From: Terribium retamae | GTDB lineage: Bacteria; Pseudomonadota; Alphaproteobacteria; Rhizobiales; Rhizobiaceae | Length of the DNA: 64,000 nucleotides | Direction of reading: 5' to 3' | NCBI RefSeq assembly: GCF_022347545.1 | Contig: NZ_JAKREW010000002.1 | Coordinates: forward strand, 226,202-290,201 | Made by a program: the position numbers and the translations under genes | The notes under the pieces: generated by a model | Told to the model about the DNA's origin: nothing | Databases searched by the model: none | What the model saw: the letters and a program-made list of their open reading frames with translations, nothing else | In this document: piece after piece, positions 54,549 to 63,004 of the stretch | Numbering within the stretch: position 1 is the first letter of the stretch | How the letters are laid out: each line of letters begins with the position of its first letter

Positions 54549-57119
54549 ATGTCGGAGCCAGCCCACACGATCTCACCAGCCAGAACCATTGCTCTGGCGA
54601 TTCGGTTTTCGTTGCGCGAAATGCGCGGCGGTCTCGCCGGCTTCCTGATTTTTCTCGCCTGCATCGCGCTCGGCGTGGGAGCCATCGGCGGCGTCAATTC
54701 CGTGGCGCAGTCCATTTCAGATGGCGTCGCCGCCCAGGGCCAGACGCTGCTCGGCGGGGACATCCGCTTCCAGCTCAATCAGCGGGAAGCAAGCTCGGCG
54801 GAACGGGCCTTCCTCGATGGATTGGGCGCCGTTTCGGAAAGTTCCGGCATGCGCTCAATGGCCCGCCTGCCCGACGGCTCCGATCAGGCGCTGGTCGAAG
54901 CCAAAGCGGTCGACGACGCCTATCCGCTCTACGGCACGCTCCAGACCGAGCCACCTCTCGTGCGTGAAGCGTTGTTTGGAGAGGCCAACGGCGTTTTCGG
55001 GGCGGCCGCGCCCGATCTGTTGTTCGAACGGCTGCATCTGAAACCCGGCGACCGCATCAAACTCGGCAACGCAACATTCGAGCTGCGCGCCAAGCTGACG
55101 GGCGAGCCGGATGCGGTCTCGGATGGCTTCGGCTTCGCTCCCCGCCTGCTTATCTCCCAAGCGGGGCTCAACGCATCCGGCCTGGTTCAGCCGGGCAGCC
55201 TGGTTGAAAACGCCTACAAAGTGCGCTTGCCCGACAATGCCAGCGAATCCGACATTGAAGCCGTCCGCCGCGAAGCGACGGAGAAATTTCCGGAAGCAGG
55301 CTGGTCCATTCGCAACCGCACCAACGCAGCCCCGGCCTTGTCATCGAACATAGAGCGGTTTTCTCAGTTCCTGACTTTGGTGGGACTGACGGCGCTGGTG
55401 GTTGGCGGCGTCGGCGTCGCCAACGCCGTGCGCGCCTATCTGGACGGCAAGCGCGCGGTGATCGCCACGTTCAAGAGCCTGGGCGCTTCCGGAGGTTTCG
55501 TCTTTGCGGTCTATTTGGTTCAGATCCTGATGATTTCCGGGCTCGGCATCATAGCCGGGCTTTTGCTCGCGACAGCCATGCCTTTTGCCGCGAGTGCGGC
55601 GCTGCAATCCGTTATCCCGGTACCTGCCGAAGGCGGGTTTTATCCCGGTGCGCTCGCGCTTGCAGCTTTGTTCGGCCTGATGGTGACACTTGTCTTCGCA
55701 CTTCTCCCCCTCGGCCGTGCCCGTGACGTGCCAGCCACTGCCCTGTTCCGCGAAATGGGCTTCGAGAGTCGCGGCCTGCCGAGGCTATCCTATGTCGCGA
55801 TCGCTCTTGCCATTGCAATCGCACTGGCAGCGCTGGCGATATTCATGGCCAATGACCGCCGCATTGCCGCGATCTTTGTCGGCGCGACGGTGTTTTCCTT
55901 TCTTGTGCTGCGTCTTGTCAGTGCGCTCGTCCAAATCATCGCCAAAAAGAGCCCGCGCGTGCGCTCGACAGCGCTGCGGCTCGCCGTCGGCAACATCCAT
56001 AGGCCCGGTGCGTTGACGCCTTCGGTCGTCCTGTCGCTGGGCCTGGGACTGACCCTCCTGGTCACGCTGGCGCTGATCGACGGCAATCTGAGGCGCCAGA
56101 TCGGCGGCAGTCTGCCCGAGCGGGCGCCCAATTTCTTCTTCGTCGACATCCAGGCGGCCGACGTCGACGCTTTCGCCACCTTGGTCGGCAAGGAGGCCCC
56201 TGCAGGCACACTGGCCAAGGTGCCGATGTTGCGGGGTCGCCTGATGGCGTTGAACGGGGTGCCCGTCGACAAGGTCAAGGTGCCACCCGAAGCGGCCTGG
56301 GTTCTGAGGGGCGACCGCGGCGTTACCTATGCGCCTGCCAAGCCCGAGAACGCCACACTCGTCGAAGGCAGTTGGTGGCCGGCAGATTATCAGGGCGAGC
56401 CGCTGGTTTCCTTCTCCGCCGACGAGGCAAAGGCGCTCGGGCTCAAGCTCGGCGACACGGTGACGGTCAACGTGCTCGGCCGCAACATCACGGCCAAGAT
56501 CGCCAGTTTCCGCCGCGTGCAATGGGAAAGCATGGGCATCAACTTCGTCATGGTGTTCTCGCCCAACACCTTCGCCGGCGCGCCGCATTCCTGGCTGGCC
56601 ACGCTGTCGGACAAAGCGGCAACCGTTGCAGACGACGCCCGTCTTCTCAACGCCGTCACGCGCGCCTATCCGACAGTGACGACCGTTCGTGTGAAGGACG
56701 CACTCGACGTCGTCAATCAGCTGGTTGGTCAGATCGGAACCGCGATCCGCGCCGCAGCCGGCGTGGCGCTCATTGCCTCAGTGCTGGTGCTTGCAGGCGC
56801 GCTGGCGGCCGGCAACCGGGCTCGGGTGCATGACGCTGTGGTCCTGAAGACATTGGGCGCCACGCGGCGCACCCTGATCGCCGCCTTCTCGCTCGAGTAT
56901 ATGCTGATTGGTCTCGCCACCGCCGTCTTCGCTCTTGGTGCCGGAAGCGTGGCGGCCTGGTTCGTGATCTCGAACATCATGACATTGCCCTGGGCTTTTC
57001 AGCCCGAAGTGGCCGTCGGCACGATCTTGCTTTCACTCGTCGTCACCGTCGGCATCGGCCTCGTCGGCACATGGCGAATCCTCGGACAGAAGGCTGCGCC
57101 GGTATTGCGCAGCCTTTGA
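54549..57119 (+). CDS. ABC transporter permease (YbbP-like, FtsX family)
   Basis: 856 aa. N-terminal membrane segment, a large periplasmic part (about residues 45-270), then clusters of membrane segments at about 270-450 and 725-850, as in the ten-helix YbbP type with two FtsX domains. FtsX-type segments such as ARVHDAVVLKTLGATRRTLI are near the C-terminus. Together with the ATPase it probably moves or extracts lipids or lipid-linked substrates at the inner membrane; the substrate is unproven. Confidence 0.9.
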   Translation: MSEPAHTISPARTIALAIRFSLREMRGGLAGFLIFLACIALGVGAIGGVNSVAQSISDGVAAQGQTLLGGDIRFQLNQREASSAERAFLDGLGAVSESSGMRSMARLPDGSDQALVEAKAVDDAYPLYGTLQTEPPLVREALFGEANGVFGAAAPDLLFERLHLKPGDRIKLGNATFELRAKLTGEPDAVSDGFGFAPRLLISQAGLNASGLVQPGSLVENAYKVRLPDNASESDIEAVRREATEKFPEAGWSIRNRTNAAPALSSNIERFSQFLTLVGLTALVVGGVGVANAVRAYLDGKRAVIATFKSLGASGGFVFAVYLVQILMISGLGIIAGLLLATAMPFAASAALQSVIPVPAEGGFYPGALALAALFGLMVTLVFALLPLGRARDVPATALFREMGFESRGLPRLSYVAIALAIAIALAALAIFMANDRRIAAIFVGATVFSFLVLRLVSALVQIIAKKSPRVRSTALRLAVGNIHRPGALTPSVVLSLGLGLTLLVTLALIDGNLRRQIGGSLPERAPNFFFVDIQAADVDAFATLVGKEAPAGTLAKVPMLRGRLMALNGVPVDKVKVPPEAAWVLRGDRGVTYAPAKPENATLVEGSWWPADYQGEPLVSFSADEAKALGLKLGDTVTVNVLGRNITAKIASFRRVQWESMGINFVMVFSPNTFAGAPHSWLATLSDKAATVADDARLLNAVTRAYPTVTTVRVKDALDVVNQLVGQIGTAIRAAAGVALIASVLVLAGALAAGNRARVHDAVVLKTLGATRRTLIAAFSLEYMLIGLATAVFALGAGSVAAWFVISNIMTLPWAFQPEVAVGTILLSLVVTVGIGLVGTWRILGQKAAPVLRSL

Positions 57120-57134
57120 ACCGCAGATTGGGTG

Positions 57135-57389
57135 CTAACGCTCGATAAGAACGGCATCCCGCAGTTCGAGATCCTGTTCGTTCGCCAAAAATCTCTCCAC
57201 CTGCTCAAGCAGGCTCCCGGCGTCCGGAGTTGCGATCTCCAAATCGAAGTCGCCGGTGCGAAGGTCCTGTCCGCCGCCGACGATTTTGCCAAGGTCGTGT
57301 TTCGCGAACAGGTCTTCCAGCAACTCTTCCGCGCGTCTGCGTCCATTGGGCGACGAGATGAAGCTGAGAATGAGGATCGATGGTGCCAT
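57135..57389 (-). CDS. small unknown protein after the toxin immunity gene
   Basis: 84 aa, ATG 57389 five bases beyond the stop of the Imm26-like gene. Pattern: ILSFISSPNGRRRAEELLED, then KIVGGGQDLRTGDFDLEIAT and a helical end LLEQVERFLANEQDLEL. It looks like a small alpha/beta protein, with no signal peptide. I do not know the family. Its place suggests a second immunity protein or an accessory of the module, but that is inference from position alone. Confidence 0.6.
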   Translation of the reverse strand: MAPSILILSFISSPNGRRRAEELLEDLFAKHDLGKIVGGGQDLRTGDFDLEIATPDAGSLLEQVERFLANEQDLELRDAVLIER

Positions 57390-57394
57390 GAGGC

Positions 57395-57898
57395 TTAGCG
57401 GAGAAGTTCGTACCGTTCTTCGTCGTCATTGAACGCGAAGCCGCAACGCAGCAGTTTCGCCGTGACCATGTAGGAATGTTCGTTGTCGAGCGGATATTCC
57501 TTAAAGGGCAGAGACTTGCGGTCGACAGATGGGTCGTTGATCTCGTCGCCGCTCTTCATGTCGACAATCTTGCTGCCTATTTGAAAGAGCGCCCGCTCGA
57601 TCGGGGCTATCGCCCGCACCGACCTGTCCAGCACGCGCCACGGGTCGGGGTTGTATCTGGCCTCGATGAACAACCCGTCATTGCCGAGCAGGTTTTGGAC
57701 AATGAGTGGCTTGTTTTCGATATCGGCGGGTGGCGCTTCCGTGGCTGAAACATGATCGTAGATGTTCAGAAGATAACCCCAGCCCTGACGGCTCAAACCC
57801 ACGTAGCCAAATCCGAATCCTGTATTCTCGACCAGGGGCACGCAGAACATCGTACCTTCCTGAAGATCGAGAACTTTTGCCTTTTTCAACGATACCAT
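57395..57898 (-). CDS. Imm26-like immunity protein
   Basis: 167 aa from ATG 57898, preceded by AAGGTGG; it begins 13 bp after the Rhs toxin stop. The N-terminal block LQEGTMFCVPLVENTGFGFG and YVGLSRQGWGYLLNIYDHVS fits the Imm26 pattern (G-x-x-F-x-IPL then an aromatic strand). Imm26 proteins accompany polymorphic toxins and block their cognate nuclease. A frame open to 58021 overlaps the toxin and is not credible. Immunity against this particular toxin is inferred from position. Confidence 0.68.
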   Translation of the reverse strand: MVSLKKAKVLDLQEGTMFCVPLVENTGFGFGYVGLSRQGWGYLLNIYDHVSATEAPPADIENKPLIVQNLLGNDGLFIEARYNPDPWRVLDRSVRAIAPIERALFQIGSKIVDMKSGDEINDPSVDRKSLPFKEYPLDNEHSYMVTAKLLRCGFAFNDDEERYELLR

Positions 57899-57911
57899 CA
57901 GTCCACCTTCA

Positions 57912-60900
57912 TCAAGCGCAGCCACCATAGCTGGCCGTGCGTTGTGCCTCATACTTCTTAAACGCCGCGGCACGCTTATCTTGGCGCCTTGGATCGTAGG
58001 ACCATATTCGATTTGGCTCACCCCGTTTGAAAGGAAGCCCTATCCGCGACGTATCCCTTGTTTTGTAATGCGCGATGTCAGCCTGCTCATAGCCTCGAGC
58101 CTGTGCATAGGTGAGACCGGACTCCACCTCCCGCAGCTTGTAGCCCGGTCCAAGCCGGCCGCTCACCTCATGCTGCATTGCGCGCACGTCGGTGCCCTGA
58201 TTGGTGATGCCGACATAGCGTACGACACCGTTTCGATCAGTGATGTGGTACAGCGAATACCCGCCTTGATCCAACGGCGTCAGGCCAAGCGGATCGACCC
58301 ACGTCGCAGGATTGGCGACATAGCCTTGGGGTCGAGCCCCACCCACCAATCCGATCGGATCCGGCGACAGATATTGTGCCGCGTCTGGATCGTAGTAGCG
58401 CTGGTTGTTGTAGTACAGGCCGCTCTCGGCATCTTCCCATTGACCCTGGAAACGAATGGGGCAGTCGATTTCCCGATCATCATTCGCTTGCGCAACACGG
58501 TATGATCTGTGCCGGTGGTCAACCTGTCCCCAGGTGCGATGCTGTGCCGACCAGGCAATTTCTCTACCGTCTTCGCTAATTAACTCGCGCGGCGTGCCAA
58601 TCTGGTCCGCCACGATATAATGAATACGCCCGTCGGAGCCGAGCCGCGCTAGAGGCCGAAGTGTGTCGGATTCGTAGATCCAGTTTTCGGCCTGGTCCCA
58701 GGCTATGGTGCCGTCCGCATAGATCGGGGCTTCTGCGACAATCTGATTGCCATCCCACTGATAGGCTGATCCAGAAATCGCTCGTTTCGAGGGATCGCCT
58801 TGTGGCTGCCGGTTGTTGTTGTCGGCTTTCGGCGGATTGTGCGTACGCGTTTTGCCACCTTCGACGATCCTAAGTCGGCGGATGCGTCGGCCGAGTGCGT
58901 CATAGCCATAATGCCAGACATCGCCAGCTGGCGTTTCGAGCTGAACCAGACGATCATCGCCATCCCATTCGAAACGCCAGATACGGCTTCGAAAGCCGTT
59001 TTGCTCGAGCCGTTTTTCGGCCACCCGGCCACGCGAATCGTGCCGGTAGAAGAAGCGGCCACGACGTCGGATCAGCCCGCCGGGCGCTTGTTCCACGGTT
59101 TCACCCAACTGAGCCGAACTGCCTGCCTGCGCCAACGCCCTTTCGCCAGAATAACCGGCGATGGCAAGATTGTTACAGGGGTCATAGGCGAAACGCTCCG
59201 CAAAGGAAGCTCCACCGAGCCGGCTCCGATGCTCAGTCTGCACGATCTGGTTGCGAGCATCATAGCTATAGCGGGTCTCCCCCATGCGGCTATCGATGGT
59301 GCGAATAAGATTAGCGGCGGGATCCCAGTGGTAGTTGCGGCTGACCATAGCTGGCCCCGCGGTGGTACGATGCGCATGCAGCCGCTCGCTGCCGGGCATC
59401 CCATGCAGAAGCTTGAGCACCGACTGGGCCGGGCCAGCAACCTGCTCCTGCAGAAGACCCACCGAAGAATAGGATTGCGCCTGAGCAAAGCCCGCTTCGG
59501 ATTGCCGTAGGACCTCCAGGCCGCGCATGTCCCGCGTAAAAGACAGCGGGGCATGGTTCGCAATCGCCAAGCTCCGAACCTCGCCTAGAAGATCGTAAGA
59601 CAATTCAAGCGGCGTCACGTCACCTTCGCGCTTGATACGGTGAAGCTCACCGCTGATGTATTCGGAACGGACGGCGCGGCCGTTGACCGTTTCGCAGGTG
59701 ACACGGCCGAGGCCGTCATAACTCAGTTCGACGCTGGAATCGTGACTTTTAGCGAGCGTCATCAGGCCGCGTTTATCATAGGCGAATTGGGTGATCTCCT
59801 CGCTCCCGCCGGCGACAGTCGTCGTGGCCATCAGATCACTGCGGCCGTTACGCAGGTAACGGGTTTCGATACCGTCCATCGTCCGCCGCGAGATCGTGCG
59901 CCCATCCGCATCGGCAGTGAAGGAAGTGACAATTCCGGCAAAATCCTTCTGTCCAACCACCCGGCCACAGAGGTCGCGTCGGTATTCGTAGCGCTCGGAC
60001 TTGGCGTTGATCACCGCAATCAGGCGCGCCTCGGTATCGTATTCATAACGCAGCACATTGCCGAAAGAATCGGTAGCCGCCATCAACAAGTTGAACGGAC
60101 CGTGAGTGTTTTTGCGGCTATTCCCATTGGCATCGGTATAGCGGATAAGGCGGCCTTCGCTGTCATACTCGAACTGTTCGAGTGTGCCATCGGCGTGGAT
60201 TATTTCCCGGACCGCGCCGAGTGGATTGCCCGCATCCCTCGTTCTGTCGAAACGTGTGTGGTTGCCCAGCGGATCCGTGCTGGCAACAAGCAGACCCTCG
60301 ACATCATATTGCACCGTATACGTATTGCCGGCGGCGTCCGTGGTCGCGCGCGGACGCATCAAATGGTCGTAATAGATGCGCTGCTGACCGCCGTTGGGCA
60401 GATCGATGCGCAGGACTTCGCCCCTGGTGCCTATGCGTTGCGACATTACATCGCCAACTTCGTTGACCGCAGTGAGCAGGTTTCCACGCTGGTCATAGGT
60501 ATACTGACGAGAATTGCCTTCCGCATCAGTAAAGGCCTCCAGCAACCCATCCTGCCTATATGACCAGGAGATCGTCGCACCTTCGGGATCGGTGAATGAC
60601 GAAATATTGCTTAACCCATCATATTCCAGAACCGATCTGTTGCCGAGCGGCGTCGTCCAGGACAGCACATTGAAGCTGTCACCCCACTCGGTGGTCCATT
60701 CGCCGCCCAGCGGATCGATCTCGCGCCAGACAAGCCCGTCTTCGTCATAAAAATACACAGAAGTCGCGCCCATGCCGTCGGTGAAGCGGGTGACGCGGTT
60801 TTGCAGATCATAGGCGAAAGTGCCGGACATATAGCCCGAGGTGCTGTTGATGGCGATGATGCGGTCGTCGCGGCCCCACACATAGCTGACATCGCTGGCT

Positions 60901-62558
60901 TGGCTGTCATGCCAGCGCACAACACGATCGTGCGCATCGTAATAGTAGCGCAGATAGCCCGTCTGGGCGGAGCGCACCTCCTGAAGATGGCCACGCGCGG
61001 AATAGCCCCATTCGGCCATCTGGCGAGCATCCTCGCCTGTGCCCAAATGCACGGTCTGCAGCAGCCAGTCACTGGATTGTGCAGTCAGCTCGAAACCATC
61101 AGAATGGACGATACGCGACAGGCCGTTTCCGTCGTAGGCGAAGGTAATGTTGTTGCCGTTGCGGTCCTCGATACGCGACAGCCAGACACGGCCGCGGCTG
61201 ATCTCGCTGAATTCGTAGTAAAGCTGCTCGCGGGCGTTCCACAGAGTGAAAGTCCTCCGATCTTCGGAGAACAGCTTGAGGTAGGGAAAGCGGACGTTTT
61301 CCGCGTCGACCTCATCATAAGGCGCATGGAAGAAGACGACGACGCCTTCCGGATCCTGATAGTAGATCGCCTCCTTGTCGATACGCAGATGCTGAGACCA
61401 GCTGGAGGCCCAGCCCTTGCCGAGCACGCCGACGGCGCCGCGCTGGCAGACACGTTTCTGGATGAGGGGAATGGTGCCCGGTATGTGCAGGTCCAACCGG
61501 ACATCGAAGAATTGTCCCGTGGCGACATCGGCGGGACAGCCCCGGACGGTGCAGGCGGCAACCGGCTTGCCGGATGTGGGATGGGCGCGTGTCTGTCCGG
61601 GCTTTGGCCTGCCACTCGGAATCGGCAGGAAGTTGAGGATCGCCAGACCGGTGCGCGTGATGCGCGTCATCCAGCCGACATCGATGTCCAGTTGCTGCGG
61701 GTTCGTATCGATATCGATGGCGATGGTCTTACAGCCATCGTTGATGGTGCCGTCGCAGGTGGTCTTGTGGCCAATGCGGGCGATTGCCAATCCGTTGGCG
61801 AAGACGGTCATATTGCCTTGCGCGACCTTCTGGACCCCGTGGCTGTCGCAGAGCACTTCGTCAGTGATCCGGGCGACCGGCTTGTTCTCGAAGAAAACAT
61901 TAGGCGAGCCTTTCGATATCACGCCCTTGTTGGTGCCGTATTGCCCCGCAGCAGAGGCGAAACCCGCGCCCACGCCGGCAAGAGCGCCACCGACCGCAGC
62001 AGCGGCCGCAAGAACAACCAGGCCAGTGCCGAATGTCATCACGACGAAAGCTGCTGCTGCCAAGCCAGCCACGGCTCCAAGCACGAGCGCGCCAAGGCCC
62101 CAACCGCTTTCGTGCGCGATCGGATGGCCGACATGGGCAGGCATTTCGCCTTGCTGAGCGATCTTCTGGTAGCCCATTGCTTCCATCGCCCAGTTTCCAA
62201 GTTGCTCGCCGGCCCAGGCTCCCAACTTGGCTGAGGCTATGCCCACCGCTATAGGCACGGCTACCGTTGCGACCGCAGCACCGAGCGTGGCGCCGCCAGC
62301 CATCGCGCCGTAAACACCGACAGCAGCGAAACCACCGGTGACAGCGTAGTTGAACGTGTCGCTCTCTACGAAATCGAGGGTCGAGTCCCATCCCCTGACG
62401 AAATCCGAGCGTGCCGTCGGATCGTCCAGCGGTCCCATGTCGTAGGTTGGCTGGCCAGGTTGCCCGGGCGCGCCCTCGCCGGGTTCACTGGTGTATGAAC
62501 CATGCCTGCGGCCCGAGCTGACCGCTCCTCCGGTGACGAGGTTGTTGAGTAGCGACAT
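57912..62558 (-). CDS. PAAR/Rhs type VI effector with GIY-YIG-like toxin domain
   Basis: 1548 aa. Order: hydrophilic start; membrane segments at about 72-112 and 152-200; PAAR domain at about 212-285 (PVARITDEVLCDSHG, VFANGLAIARIGHKTTCDG); DUF6531-like opening VATGQFFDVRLDLHIPGTIP (about 345-400); more than 20 YD/Rhs repeats (GxLxxxxYDxxGRL) to about 1405; the core end YYDPDAAQYLSPDPIGL and the VDPLGL boundary (1422-1426). The 124-residue tail shows YSLYHIT (1434), RYVGIT (1447), VRAMQH (R1459, H1463) and YEQADIA (E1491), the pattern of a GIY-YIG/URI nuclease. It is predicted to sit on VgrG, be injected by T6SS and cut nucleic acid in the target cell. The canonical prePAAR AARxxDxxxH was not found. 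Confidence 0.9.
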   Translation of the reverse strand: MSLLNNLVTGGAVSSGRRHGSYTSEPGEGAPGQPGQPTYDMGPLDDPTARSDFVRGWDSTLDFVESDTFNYAVTGGFAAVGVYGAMAGGATLGAAVATVAVPIAVGIASAKLGAWAGEQLGNWAMEAMGYQKIAQQGEMPAHVGHPIAHESGWGLGALVLGAVAGLAAAAFVVMTFGTGLVVLAAAAAVGGALAGVGAGFASAAGQYGTNKGVISKGSPNVFFENKPVARITDEVLCDSHGVQKVAQGNMTVFANGLAIARIGHKTTCDGTINDGCKTIAIDIDTNPQQLDIDVGWMTRITRTGLAILNFLPIPSGRPKPGQTRAHPTSGKPVAACTVRGCPADVATGQFFDVRLDLHIPGTIPLIQKRVCQRGAVGVLGKGWASSWSQHLRIDKEAIYYQDPEGVVVFFHAPYDEVDAENVRFPYLKLFSEDRRTFTLWNAREQLYYEFSEISRGRVWLSRIEDRNGNNITFAYDGNGLSRIVHSDGFELTAQSSDWLLQTVHLGTGEDARQMAEWGYSARGHLQEVRSAQTGYLRYYYDAHDRVVRWHDSQASDVSYVWGRDDRIIAINSTSGYMSGTFAYDLQNRVTRFTDGMGATSVYFYDEDGLVWREIDPLGGEWTTEWGDSFNVLSWTTPLGNRSVLEYDGLSNISSFTDPEGATISWSYRQDGLLEAFTDAEGNSRQYTYDQRGNLLTAVNEVGDVMSQRIGTRGEVLRIDLPNGGQQRIYYDHLMRPRATTDAAGNTYTVQYDVEGLLVASTDPLGNHTRFDRTRDAGNPLGAVREIIHADGTLEQFEYDSEGRLIRYTDANGNSRKNTHGPFNLLMAATDSFGNVLRYEYDTEARLIAVINAKSERYEYRRDLCGRVVGQKDFAGIVTSFTADADGRTISRRTMDGIETRYLRNGRSDLMATTTVAGGSEEITQFAYDKRGLMTLAKSHDSSVELSYDGLGRVTCETVNGRAVRSEYISGELHRIKREGDVTPLELSYDLLGEVRSLAIANHAPLSFTRDMRGLEVLRQSEAGFAQAQSYSSVGLLQEQVAGPAQSVLKLLHGMPGSERLHAHRTTAGPAMVSRNYHWDPAANLIRTIDSRMGETRYSYDARNQIVQTEHRSRLGGASFAERFAYDPCNNLAIAGYSGERALAQAGSSAQLGETVEQAPGGLIRRRGRFFYRHDSRGRVAEKRLEQNGFRSRIWRFEWDGDDRLVQLETPAGDVWHYGYDALGRRIRRLRIVEGGKTRTHNPPKADNNNRQPQGDPSKRAISGSAYQWDGNQIVAEAPIYADGTIAWDQAENWIYESDTLRPLARLGSDGRIHYIVADQIGTPRELISEDGREIAWSAQHRTWGQVDHRHRSYRVAQANDDREIDCPIRFQGQWEDAESGLYYNNQRYYDPDAAQYLSPDPIGLVGGARPQGYVANPATWVDPLGLTPLDQGGYSLYHITDRNGVVRYVGITNQGTDVRAMQHEVSGRLGPGYKLREVESGLTYAQARGYEQADIAHYKTRDTSRIGLPFKRGEPNRIWSYDPRRQDKRAAAFKKYEAQRTASYGGCA

Positions 62559-62564
62559 GGCCGG

Positions 62565-62999
62565 CTAGGTGCCCGTTGTGCGGTCCAGAAAGCGGAAGGT
62601 GTTGACGGTGTCCACCAGCTGCCTCTTCTGTGAATCGGACATTTTTGCCGGGCTGGAGGCTGTCACCACGATCGCCTTGTTGCGCTGATTGATAGTGGTG
62701 ATGATCTGGTGCATCAGCCCCTGTTTGGCCTTCCAGGTGCATTCGACCTGATGAGCCGGATTGCCGGAAATATGCACCTGCTTGCGCTCGACGATGGTGA
62801 AGTCGTTCAGTGCCTTGCCGGCCTTGCCGAGTTCGGCATCGACATACTCGTCGAACTGCATGCCCCAGGGCATTTCTTCGCGTGTGATGGTGAAGGTAAG
62901 GCCTGCCTGAGCGCCTCCGGTACTGGAGATGATGTTGATGGTCTGGTCTTTCCAACCGTCTGGGATCGACATGCATCCTTCGTCAAAATGAAACATCAT
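62565..62999 (-). CDS. DUF1795 Eag-type T6SS effector chaperone
   Basis: 144 aa, two adjacent ATG codons at 62999 and 62996. The DUF1795 opening FHFDEGCMSIPDGWKDQTIN matches Eag chaperones (typical N-E-G-x-x-x-x-P-x-G-W-x-D), and the rest keeps a Mog1/PsbP-like fold with LTFTITREEMPWG and NTFRFLDR at the end. Eag proteins bind the membrane helices of PAAR/Rhs effectors and hold them soluble for loading on VgrG. It lies 6 bp before the Rhs gene and 5 bp after vgrG, the expected order. Confidence 0.85.
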   Translation of the reverse strand: MMFHFDEGCMSIPDGWKDQTINIISSTGGAQAGLTFTITREEMPWGMQFDEYVDAELGKAGKALNDFTIVERKQVHISGNPAHQVECTWKAKQGLMHQIITTINQRNKAIVVTASSPAKMSDSQKRQLVDTVNTFRFLDRTTGT

Positions 63000-63004
63000 G
63001 CAGC

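Noticed and set aside
58000..61600. Repeated motifs in the Rhs region as a possible CRISPR or satellite
   Set aside because: They are degenerate coding YD/Rhs repeats with irregular period, not identical repeats with spacers.
60801..62234. Open frame of 477 codons antisense to the Rhs gene
   Set aside because: Shadow of Rhs and PAAR codons, with no ribosome site or family match.
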